A DNA stretch of 64,000 bases, taken from the NCBI RefSeq assembly GCF_016808095.1, contig NC_068970.1:11576501-11640500 (forward strand). Direction: 5' to 3'. This stretch comes from Vigna angularis (Eukaryota > Streptophyta > Magnoliopsida > Fabales > Fabaceae). Under the pieces are notes generated by a model. It was given only the letters and a program-made list of their open reading frames with translations, was not told the DNA's origin and made no database searches. Both the position numbers and the translations under genes were made by a program. Positions 32,249 to 44,606 of the stretch are shown in pieces (the first letter of the stretch is position 1; every line of letters begins with the position of its first letter).

Positions 32249-34526
32249 TGTGGGCTTTCTAATGTCATGACTATTTGCTTTTGAACAGCTGAGACCACAT
32301 CCACCCCTTTATTCATATTTCCAATGAAGAGACATTTGTCATCCCAACCCCATTTTGCTCTGCAACCACAACATCCCACTCAAAAAAGTCAGCTGTCTAT
32401 TTTTTTCACAATAAATAGGCAATTTATAAGGTATATCAAGTTTAAAGTAGCATCAGAAATTCGTATTACACACATACTTAAGTTTATGCCAAATAAAAAT
32501 TCCTCTCTGCGTGCTTAGAGTTGAAGCGTATTTGAAATGTAAAAACCAGCCCTAAAGTGTTTGAAATCCTAAGGTTTAATTTGAAAAAAACTTTTGCATA
32601 ATTAAAAATGAAAAGTGTGATTAGTTAACCTTCAGATACTTCCCCAAAACCATACCTGAATGTAGAAAGCCATCTGCCAGTCTGATTGAAATGAGAAATA
32701 AGTTAACTCCACTGTAAATCCCAATAATGTTGTCCAAGCTGCATCAAGAGATTATATTAACCTCATCCGGCAAAAATCACAATTACATAAACACCAAGTT
32801 CAATACAATTGTATAATAAAGAAAAAAATGGAATCAAATTAAGATGTGCTTCTAAAGTTCGGCAACAATAGTCTTTTTCCACCAGGTGAGATGAAGAGCT
32901 GTACTGAAAAAATAAAAGATTGCACGATTAAGAACACACAATATAGCACATTCTTAGTATTGAAAAGTAGTAGTTTTTTTAATGGAACTAAATATATAAC
33001 TTGTAGTTACAAGGCTACCTCCAGAAGGAGAGAAGTAAGCAGATTGAACAGATCTTTTGTGGGTAAATGTCCTCAAGGCTGTGAGGTCATTCCTATTAGT
33101 ATATCTCCAAATCCCAGGAGCAGGCAGTTGCATCGAGGAACTAGTAGCTACAATGTGAGGATTTTGACAGTTGAAATCTATCGTGTTAATCCTACTGTCA
33201 TGCAAATCCCAGTGCAACAACATTTTCCCACCCTGTTATCCCACATAGTCAAACCTCCATAACCCTCGGCAAAATATAGGCAGTTTGTCTCATTTGTTGG
33301 TTAAGAAAGAGCATATATTGTTTCATCACTCTGAAACACCAGATCAAAGATTTCCTTCTCAGCATCCATTAGCCCAAGAACTCCATCATAACAACTAGTG
33401 TATATCTGCATATAAAATAGATGACGGCATCAGACAATCTTACAAAAGATAAGATGTAAATAGTATGAAGTGATTAGAATGGAGGAGGGGTAAGAGATAA
33501 TTCTGCAACCTCAAAATCCCCTAAGGACAGTATGCATCTGAAATAAAAACATGCCACAGGAACACTGTTAACATGCATTATATGTCCATGACAACAACCC
33601 AAAGAGTGCATTTTCCTAAAAGCTAAATAGCACATTTTACCAGAAAACAATTCCCCTAAACCAACTCGCAGTTAAAAGAGTTTGAGTCTCAAGTCAACCA
33701 ATAACGGCTAAGAGATACAAAATAAACTGGACAAATAGACAATAATTGTTGCAAAAAATTCAGATAGATCAATACATCACGGTACCTTGGAACAACAATG
33801 TGGTTGAATCAAAATCCCAGAAATGGGAGCATTATGTGGACTGTATAAATGAACCTCGCTTTCTCCCATATTCCAAAACCCAATATTCCCAAACTTGTTA
33901 CCCGCGGCAATCATTTTGACACTGCTGGAAGGGAAAAACCTGACATTGGTAATCCTTCCAGAAACATGCCGCCAAATATTCTTGGGATCCAAAGACAGAT
34001 ATTCCAATTCAAAGGAATCCCCCGCATTCCCTTATGGAACACTGACATCTTGGGCCATACCCATTAGCGATTCAATGAAGGAACTATCAGAGTGGGCGCT
34101 TTCACGAGCAGTGGCCATGGAAAGGAGACCCAAACTTACGACGGAAAGTGGTTTTTCTTTGGAGGGAGTGGTGGGGGCCACGGAATCCCCGTCAAGACCC
34201 TCACAATCTAGTGGATTACCCCTGGTTCGCAGGGAGCGTCTGACTCTGATGACAATTGGGGTTTCGGTTTTAGGTTTCTTTTCCGATTTTACGCGGGTGG
34301 ATTTGGCTTCAACTCTGACTGTTTCAAAAAACACGCTAAGTCAGAAATTGAACCCTTTGGTTGTTGGGAAGTGAAACAAGAGAAAGAAGAGGGAAGAGTG
34401 AGTACCTTTGACGCTTGAAATTGGAGAGTTGGGTGGCTTTGGAATGGAGTTTGAGGGCTGCCATCATCTCATCGTTGCGACGAATGTTCTCGAGTCGCTT
34501 GAGTCGGTGAGTTTCTGTGACTCCAT
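32249..34526 (-). pseudogene. CMR1/WDR76-like WD40 pseudogene (copy 1)
   Basis: Closely matches the intact gene at 42064-44537 exon by exon: exon 1 34406-34526, exon 2 33786-34314, exon 3 about 33000-33405, exon 4 32656-32738, exon 5 remnant 32249-32359. Broken in several independent ways: a 7-nt deletion early in exon 1 shifts the frame; a nonsense codon lies in exon 2 (TAA at 34032-34034 where the intact copy has a Lys codon after DVSVP); exon 3 carries frameshifts and a lost donor (GT to TT); exon 4 has a net loss of 16 nt. The last third of exon 5 with the stop is replaced by a copia LTR remnant. No functional protein is expected. Confidence 0.95.
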
Positions 34527-34632
34527 TGAAGAGAGAGAAAGTTAGGGACTTAGTTTTCAAATCATTCTGTAATGTTGCTTCCTTCCACTGTTACTATTTC
34601 TATATATAGGAGAGTGTGCGGAGCCAATACAC

Positions 34633-34644
34633 TTTGGCGGGAAA
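34633..34644 (-). promoter_or_regulatory. E2F-type site upstream of the CMR1 pseudogene
   Basis: TTTGGCGGGAAA is preserved about 110 bp upstream of the relic start codon. The second, GC-rich site present in the other three copies (GGGCGCCAA) is altered here to GCGGAGCCAA. Confidence 0.75.
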
Positions 34645-34831
34645 GTATACCATGTAATAAATAATTTATAATTTATAATTTATTACATTAATTTGTGCTT
34701 AAGTTAAAATAGTAATGTGGTTTCTCAGTTTCAAAATTCAAACCCATTTTATTAAATTTGTTTCGAATGTTAATTTTTATTCTCAACTGAATGAGATTAA
34801 TATGTTATAATTGGTTTTATTCATGGGATAT

Positions 34832-36006
34832 TGTTGTGTTACTAAAATAGTAAAATAATGTATAAGAAATATAAAATATAATTGATCTTATAAAAACAGT
34901 ACAACAGAAGGCGTTATAACAAGTTGGAGTTCAAAAGGGTTTGACTTTAAGTAATAAAAGCATGTTGTGGCTATACTACACTCCTTTGTCCCCTTATTTA
35001 AAAAAAAAAATCAATTATTAAGTTACGAAGATCCATTTAACTATGCTTTTGGGAGTTTTATTTTTAAATATAATTTTAAGTCTATTTTTGGTATCTAGAA
35101 TTTAAAATTATTACACTTTCCGTGACACTTAAATTAATCACATGTATTAAAATCAGGATTCTATAACCACTTAGAGTTTTATATTTATTCTAACATATAA
35201 AAACAAAAAATAATTTGATTGAACTATAACTTAGAATCAGTTCCTACTCAATCCCAAGTCAGTGGAATAAGATGAATGATCAATTTATCTAATGATAAAC
35301 ATAAACTAATTCATAAACATGTAATAAAAAACGTACTTTCATACATAAAACATTACCAATTACATAAGAGTTTCAAAGGGTTACATATCGCTTCAATACT
35401 TTAAGAGATTTAGTTCCTCATAATAGATGGAAAAATTTCAATATAAGGAAGAGTCTTAATCTCCTAAACCTCTAGTAATACTCCTTTAAAGTATGGAGGA
35501 AAGTGTATGAAAACTCTCTAAAAATCTTTCTCTAAGATCTGTCTAGAAGTCCTTTAAAACATAGAAGCAACTTTGTTTTTATAAAGTTTCCATGGTGTGA
35601 TTTTAGTGGTGAAAGTATGACTCCAATTGTAGAGTTTTCCTTCCAAATTGGATTTCTCTTATGACTCAATACTCATGCTTTTGGTGTTGTAACTCCTGAT
35701 AACTTCTTTGAGAATGAGTCTTTGTGGTTTAGCTTCAAGTTCAATGTTAGAGGTTTCCTTTTAAATTGGGTTTGTTGATATGGCTCAAGCCTCAAGATTT
35801 TTGCTTCAGTTGCACCAAAGTCAATATTTCCCATAATCGATTATATTTCCTCCATTCTCCTTAATTTTTTCCTTTTAACTCTTTATTATCATCAAAATCT
35901 GCAAAACAAGTCAAATTAAATTGATTTTACAAAAATTTAACGAAATAAAAAACAAGATAAGTGTCAAATTAATATCAAAATTAACTTATATTTAGCACTT
36001 ACAAAA
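34832..36006. mobile_element. Unclassified insertion of about 1.17 kb in CMR1 upstream DNA
   Basis: Sequence upstream of copy 1 is homologous to that upstream of copy 2 (44654-45060) up to CATGGGAT (about 34831), and again from ATGTGATTCATTTTT (about 36005). The stretch between has no counterpart in the other copies. It looks LTR-like (no ORF, starts TGTTGTG and ends near AAAACA), but no clear target duplication was found, so its class is unknown. Confidence 0.5.
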
Positions 36007-36247
36007 CATGTGATTCATTTTTCGTCAACTTTAACAAATCTAGTATAATCTTTTATATTATTACTTATTATGCATCAAATTTTAAACACAATTACATGTT
36101 TCACAACTTTTATTATTATTATTTAGTTTATGTGAATCAATTACAATAAAATAAATTGTTAATGAGATTATTTATAAATAATATATATTGCTTTTATATA
36201 AAATTTTATTAATCTAATAAGATACTTGATTAGTATGGATAGGATTA

Positions 36248-36881
36248 GTGTTGTCAAAACGGATAAGTCGGTCCGATCTGGTCCAACCCACCATGGGTAG
36301 GTCACTTATTAAGTCAACCAAATTTAGCTTACTTATTAGCGAGCCAAAAAAATTCGAATCTCGCTCGGCTCACCACGGGTTGGTGGGTTAAATGGGTTGG
36401 CTCACTTAATTACAAGTTTCTTTTTTAAATCCCAAAAAATGATTTTTTTTTAGTAATTCAAATCTAAATAAATCTCACTGTAAAATGATGTCAAACTCTA
36501 AAGACAATTCAAAATAAAAAAAAAAATATATCATACAACCAAATTTAATCCAAAAGCAAGCACAGAAGACTAACATAAGTTTCTAGTATTGATAATTTTT
36601 GTTTCACTTATTCATTTATAAGATTATAGTCTTGAATGTATAAATCCACAATTTTCTCTATCTTGAAACATCTTCTTTATCCCCATCTACAATACAAAAA
36701 AAAAATGTTAACTAATAATATTGAATCACAAAAAAAATGTTGGTGAGTCGGATTCTAAGTGGGTCGGGTTGAAAATTGGCCCGTATAAAAAAATTACATT
36801 CTTTTCTAACCCAACTCGACCTGAACCGATGATGGGTGGTCAGGTTGGCCTGCGGGCTCTGGCCCATTTTGATAGCGCTAA
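36248..36881. mobile_element. MITE, probably hAT-like
   Basis: 634 bp flanked by 9-bp direct repeats ATAGGATTA (36239-36247 and 36882-36890). The ends are imperfect inverted repeats (GTGTTGTCAAAACGG at the left, CCCATTTTGATAGCGC at the right), and subterminal GGGTTGG/CCAACCC-type motifs are typical of plant hAT MITEs. No ORF. Paralogous DNA near 45035 and 62867 has a single ATTAG(A/G)ATTA-like site and no insert, which supports insertion here. Confidence 0.8.
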
Positions 36882-37595
36882 ATAGGATTAACTTATTGTA
36901 AGGAACTAAAAAATAGTTAAATGGGAGTTTGATTAATCAAATTTTTTATCCCTCTAATTTTTTTTTTCCATTAACATATTTCTAAGATTATTGGTTTGAG
37001 GGTTGAGGTATGATAAGGACATATTTTACCATGATTTTAGTAATGAATTAAGACAAAATGTCAACTCTTTCTTAGCCTTGTGCCTTGTAAATCCTAGTTT
37101 TCTCTTAGTTTGTTAAGTGGTTGCACCTTAAGCTTTGAAGAGATATTTTGATCACTAATCCCTGCTTTTTATGTGCTTAAAGCAGTTGGAAGAAGTCTAT
37201 GCATCAAATGTAGGCACTGGAACCCAAAGAAAGCAAGAAAAATAACAAAAAAGGTGAATTTTGGAATGCTACTGCTGGGATACCGTTGAGCGCTTTGCTC
37301 TCTAGAAGGCTGCCGCTTGAGTGGTGACGACGCTGATGTCACTAGTACAATGAAGGGAAATGACACCGGTTGATTTCGCTTATACGCATCGGTTCTGCAA
37401 CCGAGGTATATCCAGACGAGGTAAAAAATGATAAGCTTTATGCCTCGGTTGTGAACCGAGTCAAAAAAATGTGTGCTTATGCCTCGGTTCACTCCACCCG
37501 AGGTAGTATGATGAGTGCTTATGCCTCGGTTTAAATCTAACCGAGGCAGTAAAGTGATTTTTTCTTTTTCGTCATCATCAACAATTATACAAAAG

Positions 37596-37949
37596 TTACA
37601 GCAGAAAATCGAAATTCATGTATGAACATATATACATCTTGAAATCCATCAACCTTTCCACCCAAAGCCTTGTTTTGTCTATGCATTTTCTTGGCAGTTT
37701 CATGGCCTTCTCATGGCCTCCAAAATCAAACCATCTCAACCAAGGAACATCATCTCCCACTGTGAACACCCCGAAAAGACGCATGAACTCCTTCACAACC
37801 TTCACACATCTCCCTGCCTTCTCATCATCCACGGTTCCTAAACTAAAATATCGCTTTCCCAAAACCATTTGAAGAACAACGTTGAATATCAAATGAGAAA
37901 ACAATTGATGGAACCCTGAACTTCTAACTCCACCAAGGCATAGCCACAA
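37596..37949 (-). pseudogene. Captured cytochrome P450 fragment (CYP82-like)
   Basis: An open stretch of about 110 codons on the minus strand reads like the mid-region of a plant CYP82-type P450: HLIFNVVLQMVLGKRYF, then DDEKAGRCVKVVKEFMRLFG, then VGDDVPWLRWFDFGGHEKAMK. The rest of the enzyme, including the haem-binding Cys loop and the N-terminal anchor, is absent. It lies wholly inside the CACTA element, so it was carried in by the transposon. No P450 function is possible from this piece alone. Confidence 0.85.
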
Positions 37950-37989
37950 TCGAAATCAGAGAACCCAGAGAATCAATCAAACAAAAAAC

Positions 37990-38460
37990 ACAATCGAAAT
38001 CAGAGAACCGCAATCCGCCACGAACGCTTTCGTCTCCTCGTCGGCCTCGGCCACGGCATCAACCGCCGCTGCGACGGCAAGCCTCGTTCCAGACGAAGCC
38101 TCCCTCTCGGCAACACGATCTGGAGCGGTTGGCGACGGCGATCTGGAGCGGTGGAGGCAGGCAGCAACGACGGAGGGCTCGCCGATCTGGAGCGGCTTGA
38201 CGACGGCGATCTGGAGCGGTGGATCTAGAGAGGCGGAGGCAACGGCGGCGGACGCAACAACGACGGAGGGCTCACCGATCTGGAACGGCTTGGCGATGGC
38301 GATCTGGAGCTGTGGATCTAGAGCGACGGAGGCAACAGCGGAGGCAACGGCGGAGGCAGCGGCAGAGGCAGCGGCGGAGGACGTACAGCGGCAGAGGAAC
38401 GAGGGGAGTGAGAGCACGAGGGGAGTGAGAGCACGAGGGGAGTGAGTAGGAAGAAGAGAA
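37990..38460. repeat. GC-rich tandem-repeat block inside the CACTA element
   Basis: Repeats of GATCTGGAGCGG(T/C) with GGCGGAGGCAACGG and GCACGAGGGGAGTGA motifs. Much more GC-rich than the rest of the window. Long open frames occur (for example 37977-38417 minus, Ala-rich, with repeated KPxQIGEPSVV), but the repetition produces them, and I see no known domain. Possibly a second captured gene fragment. Confidence 0.65.
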
Positions 38461-39765
38461 GAAGAATGGGAGACCAGACAGAGAGAAGAAGTGAAAATGA
38501 AGAGTTAATGTGAGAACCGAGACCACGGATAGAGAGAAGAAGTGAAAATGAAGAGTTAACGTGAGAACCGAGTTAGGTGGCAAGAGTTGTATGCCTCGGT
38601 TCGTCTAAAACCGAGTTAGTAGTCCGCATTAGGCATCGGTTGCTGGGCAAACCGAGTTAGTAGCTCTTGTCAGACTCAACAGTTGTCAGCGGAGCAGGTT
38701 TGGACATAGTTTTATGCCTCGGTTTTATGTAGAACCGAGTTAGTAGCATGCTTTAGGCACCGGTTATAGGACAACCGAAGCATATATTTAAGCTATTATT
38801 ACAACTCTGCCACCGCACTATTATACGCTTCGGGTTCGCTTAAACCGAAGCGTATACTGCGCTTTCTTATCCCATTTTTTTACTAGTGTGTATTTAGTTC
38901 TCAAACGCGAAGGGCTTGGCATCTTTTACTGCCCAAACACGATTTCTCTCATTTGGAGCTCTTGGAGGCGAACTAGGAGTTGTGGGAACAATCCTTCTTC
39001 ACCCTTGGGTCTTATTCCTTCTTCCATTTTCACTATTGTTGTAAGCTCGAGCTTTCCATTCATGGAGAGCTAGTTTCATTGTTGTTGGGGGATTGATGTA
39101 GCCACTGAACTCTTATATAAACTACTGTGTTTTGAATGAATATATGCCTATTTCATTGATTGTTAGTGTTTAATTCATTTTCTTAATGCTTGTTGTCAAG
39201 TTGCTACCCATGGCATGATTTTGGGGATTGCTTGATATTGGGAAATGTTGGGTAAATCTGGACTTGGATTAAACACCTAAAGGAAATAATATCTAGGGAT
39301 AAAACTAGGACCTTTGGTTGTCTTAAATCTCAATTCTTAATGCGAAAATAATTGTTAGGTTTTCCAAGGGATTGGAGCTTAATAAGGAAGTCTAGGCTCT
39401 CTCTACCAAGGTATTGGGTTTGAGTAATTTAGTAGATTGACATTGGCATATTAATGAAGAGGAAGTGATTTTCTATACATAAGAGTGAAGTAGGTGAAAT
39501 CATACCCCCAACAATACCATTCCATATCATTTCTAATCTTTCCATTTCCAAGTGTTTGAGTATTAATATGATCACTTTTACCATTTATGTTTCATATTTA
39601 CTTCAATTGCATTAAAACCCAAATTATGGAATCATTCTTTAGTCTAAGTTAGTTAGAAATTATACAATTGTTTGGTGACACGAGTCTCTTGGGAAACGAT
39701 ATCCGGTCTTACCGGTTTTATTACTTGAAACAATTTGGTACACTTGTTAAAGTCTCAACAGGGTA

Positions 39766-42063
39766 CACTATAGGTGATACGATCCTGTATAAGAAATAGT
39801 GTGATCATTTCTAAATTTGAATCCTCAAAATGTACAACAAAAATAAATAAGAAAAGAATGTGAAATATGACACGGATGAGAATGCCACAATCTAATAAAT
39901 TGATAGGTCAAGTGAATATTCACTACAAAGATGTTAATCTTTGATATGAAACAAAGTTTCAATCCAAAAACCAAAAGAACCATCTCTCAAATAATGCAAA
40001 TGCATATAATATCACTAAAAAGTGTTTCCATCAGCTTTTGATATCTCTATATATAGGCACATAAATTAAAAAAAAACCTATAAACCCTCAAACAAACTAA
40101 AAGTAACATAAGAAAAAAAATTACAGACGCAGATTTTCGCCTAATGAGACTTGCTCGCTCAACAAACACAAAATGGCTCATCCAACCTATTTAACATTTT
40201 GTAAAATTAAATTAAATTAAAATTTATTTAATTTCCTAATTATTCTTCAATTGTGCTCATGATCTTCATGCTCGTTGAGTTTCCTCTTACATAAAACATT
40301 ATAATTTAAGGAGACGTATTTGTATCCTTAACTTTGTCATAAATTCTTTGAATTGCAAATGTCCTTCATCAAGTTCTTCTCCTATATTTAGGAGATAATC
40401 TTCTTTTATACCGTCATTCTTGAAGAGAATTTGTTTTCAAATTTGTACCACTTGAAAATTTCTTATCATTCTCCTTTGTTTGGAGAGAATTTGACTTGAA
40501 TTATAGAAGATCATACGCACAAACACAAACATAGATCAAAGATACAAAATTAAAATAATCCAAAATAGAAATTCTACTAAAATGAATTTTGGATCCTCAA
40601 AGAGGTTAATGTCTTATTATTAAAGACTTTAGAGGTATACCTCTAAGGTCAAATACCCACGTAAACAAAGCATCACATTTTTAAATTAAATATGTAATGC
40701 TTAAAGAAAGTCAAAAGAATATTAATCAAATAAACACTCAAACTATAAGTATGACTTTGATTGTACTTAGATTGTTTAGAGTTGGACAAACAAACTTACT
40801 CATATGCATATATTTCTAAACTTGCATCCTTATCGATTGATAAGTTGGTTGGTAATAAACAAACAAACTAACTCATGTGTTTGTATCCAAACAAAAAAAA
40901 AGGCTTTAACTTTCCAAAATAATTGACAAGCAAGCTAATAGATTATTAAAAACAGATTCATTGAATTCCAAGTGTCTTCCTTTTCTATCATTCTTTCTTC
41001 ATTCCATTGTTGTTGTTATTGCTCCTCGATGAATAAATCTTTCTTAAATAATATCATTCTTTCTTCGTGTCACTCCTTTTTGATAAACAATTATTCTATA
41101 GTCAACAAAACATAAATTAGGACTTTTTTTCAATTGTCATGATGCTTTTTTTTTTCTTTCTCTTGTTTATTGTCGTATATTTCTTTTATTTCCTTTTTTT
41201 CTTCTTTTCCTTTCCTCTCTCTTCCATTTCTAGAAGTACTTGTTTCTTTTTTTTCAAGATTTCGCTCTTATCTTCTTTTCAATGCATCTAACAATCAAAT
41301 AATTTTTTTAAAAAAATAGTTATATAAAGAATAAAATTGAAAAATAATCATAGATACCATAAATAAAAGCCAGACTTACTGTCTGTTATTTTTGTCCGAT
41401 AATAAAAATAATAAAATTATTACTACTATCATTTTTATTATTATACTTATAAAATTAAATAACTAATTTTTATAACATTATTATAAAATTTAATAAGTCT
41501 TTATTTTATAACTGCTTATGATTTTCTAATTATTTTAATATAAAATTTACTACTATTTTTCATTTCAATAATTATTATAATAATTTTTTAATTATATCTT
41601 TCATTTTTTTAACATCTTAAAGGTGGACTCGATCATGTATTTCCTGTAGTATACATTAAAGTATAATTATTGTTGCAATTTGCTATAAGGAATCCCTATT
41701 ACACTACTAAGAATCATGATATCAACACGGACACCGGAAATCTGACAAACTATATCCCTGCTTTTCCCTCTTGCTCTTCTCATGGTTCGATATGTCAGGA
41801 CTCGAGAGACTGCAATAAATAATTTTGCAGGAACAATTGGAAACCATGTTTTAACCTCTAACTACACTATAATATAACCCAACAGTATAACACAATCCAC
41901 AAACCATGACTAATAATGGCTTGGCAAAAGATTACAAAGTACATCAAATCATGTCTGCTCAATTATAACTCATGACTGATACTATACGACATAAAACAAT
42001 CTAGAATCAGAAAATATAGTAGTTTTATACCATACACAAGAGAAGTCATGTTAAATAAACATC
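39766..42063. other. AT-rich spacer downstream of the intact CMR1 gene
   Basis: Contains the CMR1 3' UTR near its right end. The part 39800-40650 looks like decayed LTR-type sequence, but I could not assign it. Pyrimidine-rich and AT-rich tracts follow (41100-41620). No gene recognised. Confidence 0.55.
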
Positions 42064-44537
42064 CTAGCGTGATGTCCAGACATAAAGCTGGCCTCCACTT
42101 GTAGCTCCTACAAGCATCCCAACCTCGTAAGAGTTTATATCGAATCTGCAAGGAATGGCAGACATGTGTGGGCTTTCTAACGTCATAACTATTTTCCTTT
42201 GAACTGCTGAAACCACATCAACCCCTCTATTCATATTTCCAATGAAGAGATATTTGTCATCCCAACCCCATTTCGCTCTGCAACAGCAAGATCACGCTCA
42301 CAAAAGCCAGCTTTTTCAGAATAAGTAGGCAATTTATAAGGTATATCAAGTTTAATGCGGCATTACAAATTCGTATTTCACACATGTTTCACCTTATGCC
42401 AAATAAAAAATGCTCTCTGCGTGCTGAGAGTTGAAGCGTATTTGAAATGTAAAAACCAGTTCTAAAGAGTTGAAAATCCCAGGGTTTGATTTGAAAAAAC
42501 TTTTGCATAATTGAAAATGAGAAGTATGATTAGTTAACCTTCGGATACTTCCAGAAACCATACCTGAATGAAGAAATCCATCTGCCAGTCTGATTGAAAT
42601 GAGAAATAACAGCCGTATCCTCCAAGTTAACTCCACTGTAAATTCCAATAGTGTTGTCGAAGCTGCACTAAGAGATTATATTAACCTCATCCGGCCAAAA
42701 TCACAATTACATAAACACCAGGTTCAATACAATTGGATAATAAAGAAAAAATTGGAATCAAATTAACATGTGCTTCTAAATTTGGTACAACAGCAACAAT
42801 AGTATTTTTTCCACTAGGTGAGATGGAGTAGTGTACTGAAAAATAAAAGATTGCAATATTAAGAACACACTACACAGCATGTTTTCAGTGTCTAAAAGTC
42901 GTAATTTTATAATGGAACAAACTCCATACCTTGTAGTTGCAAGGCTACCTCCAGAAGGAGAGAAGTAAGCAGATTGAACAGATCTTTTGTGGGTAAATGT
43001 CCTCAAAGCTGTGAGGTCATTCCTATTAGTACATCTCAAATCCCAGGTGCAGGCAGTTGCATCAGAGGAACTAGTAGCTACAATGTGAGGGTTTTGACAG
43101 TTGAAATCTATCGTGTTAATCCTACTGTCATGCAAACCCCAGTGCGACGAACGTTTTCCCACCCTGTTATCCCACATAGTCAAACCTCCAGAACCCTCAG
43201 CAAAATATAGGCAGTTTGTCTCATTTGGGGGTTGAGAAAGAGCATATATTGTTTCATCACTCTCAAACACCAGATCAAAGATTTCCTTCTCAGCATCCAT
43301 TAGCCGAAGAACTCCATCATAGCAACTTGTGTATATCTGCATACAAAATAGATGACAGTGTTAGACAATCCTACAAAAGACAACATGTAAATAGTATGAA
43401 GTGATTAGAATGGAAGAGACGTAAGAGGTGATTTGCAATCTCAAAATCCCCTAAGGACAGTATAGATCTGAAATAAAAACATGCTACAGAAACACTGTTA
43501 ACATGCATTATATGTTTATCATAATTACCAAAAGAGTGCATTTCCCGTAAAGCTAAACGAGCATATTTTACCAGAAAACAATTTCCTTAAACCAACTCGC
43601 AGTTAAAAGAGTTTGATTCTCAAGTCAACCCATAACGGGTAAGAGTTACAAAATAATCTAGACAAATATACAATAATTGTTGCAAAAAATTGAGACAGAC
43701 CAATACATCACGGTACCTTTGAACAACAATGTGATTGAATCAAAATCCCAGAAATGGGAGCATTATGAGGACGGTATAAATGAACCTCACTTTCTCCCAT
43801 ATTCCAGAACCCAATATTCCCAAACTTGTTACCCGCGGCAATCATTTTGACACTGTTGGTAGGAAAAAACCTGACATTGGTAATCCTTCCAGAAACAACC
43901 CGCGCAATATTGTCGGAATCCAGAGACAGAGATTCCAATTCAAGGGAATCCCCCGCATTCCCTTTTGGAACACTGACATCTTGGGCCATACCCATTAGCG
44001 ACTCAGTGAATGAACTATCAGAGTGAGCGCTTGCACGAGCAGTGGCCATGGAAAGGGGACCCAAACTTAAGACGGAAGGTGGTTTTCCTTTGGAGCGAGT
44101 GGTGGAGACGGAAGGTGGTGTTTCTTTGGAGCGAGTGGTGGGGGCCACGGAATCTCTGTTAAGACCCTCACAATCTGGTGGAATACCTCTGGTTCGCAGG
44201 GAGCGTCTGACACTGATGACAATTGGGGTTTCGGTTTTAATTGGGGTTTCGATTTTAATTGGGATTTCGGTTTTAGGTTTCTTTTCCAATTTCACGCGGG
44301 TGGATTTGGCTTCAACTCTGATGATTTAAAAAAAACACGATAAGTCACAGAAATTGAAGCCTTTGGTAGTTGGGAAGTGAAACAAGAGAGAAGAGGGAAA
44401 AGTGAGTACCTTTGACGCTTGAAATTGGAGAGTTGGGTGGCTTTGGAATGGAGTTTGAGGGCTGCCATCATCTCATTGTTCCGGCGAATGTTCTGGAGCC
44501 GCTGGAGCTCATAGTCGGTGAGTTTCTGTGGCTTCAT
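42064..44537 (-). CDS. WD40 protein of the CMR1/WDR76 family, intact copy
   Basis: Five exons on the minus strand: 44410-44537, 43717-44317, 42930-43336, 42564-42662, 42064-42277. They sum to 1449 nt and encode 482 residues, a usual length for plant homologues. The N terminus MKPQKLTDYELQRLQNI with MMAALKLHSKA is characteristic. Repeats of the propeller are visible: VRFFPTNSVKMIAAGNKFG, then YTSCYDGVLRLMD, then LTMWDNRVGKR, IDFNCQNPHIVATSSSDATA, QSAYFSPSGGSLATTSFDNT, KWGWDDKYLFIGNMNRG and a final GQLYVWTSR. Yeast Cmr1 and human WDR76 bind DNA or chromatin and act in damage and replication-stress responses; the same role here is inferred. All introns are GT-AG and no disabling mutation is seen. 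The promoter carries E2F-type sites. Confidence 0.93.
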
Positions 44538-44606
44538 TGAAGAGAGAGAAAGTTAAGGATTTAGTTTTCAAATCACTCGTGTTTTTTCTCTTCACTCTTT
44601 ACTGTT

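Larger units (their letters stand above)
37340..38888. mobile_element. Non-autonomous CACTA transposon carrying captured gene sequence
   Basis: 1549 bp with CACTAGTA ends: CACTAGTACAATGAAGGG at the left, and the reverse complement of CACTAGTAAAAAAATGGG at the right. A 3-bp target duplication TGT flanks it (37337-37339, 38889-38891). The uninterrupted solo LTR copy at 50474-51726 provides an empty-site comparison. Subterminal repeats of the CCTCGGTT/AACCGAGG type occur many times at both ends (37388-37550, 38590-38860), as is usual for CACTA elements. The interior has no transposase but holds a P450 fragment and a GC-rich repetitive block. Confidence 0.93.
37011..39760 (-). mobile_element. Solo LTR (family A), interrupted by a CACTA element
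   Basis: Inverted relative to the solo LTR at 50474-51726, with about 1.2 kb of shared sequence. Termini TGATAAGG...GTCTCAACA (TG...CA) are flanked by AGGTA (37006-37010) and GGGTA (39761-39765), a 5-bp target duplication with one mismatch. No internal retroelement genes. The CACTA transposon at 37340-38888 sits inside it. Strand is assigned only relative to the other copy. Confidence 0.82.

Noticed and set aside
37977..38417. 146-codon Ala-rich open frame as a real gene
   Set aside because: It is produced by short GC-rich tandem repeats inside a CACTA element, and the opposite strand is equally open.
42776..42845. A possible extra CMR1 exon in intron 3 (acceptor-like TTTTCAG, then Y-S-I-S-P-S-G-K), also present in the pseudogene
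   Set aside because: Joining exon 3 (42930-43336) directly to exon 4 (42564-42662) gives the continuous WD40 frame GGSLATTSFDNT. The extra piece has no suitable donor and is not needed.
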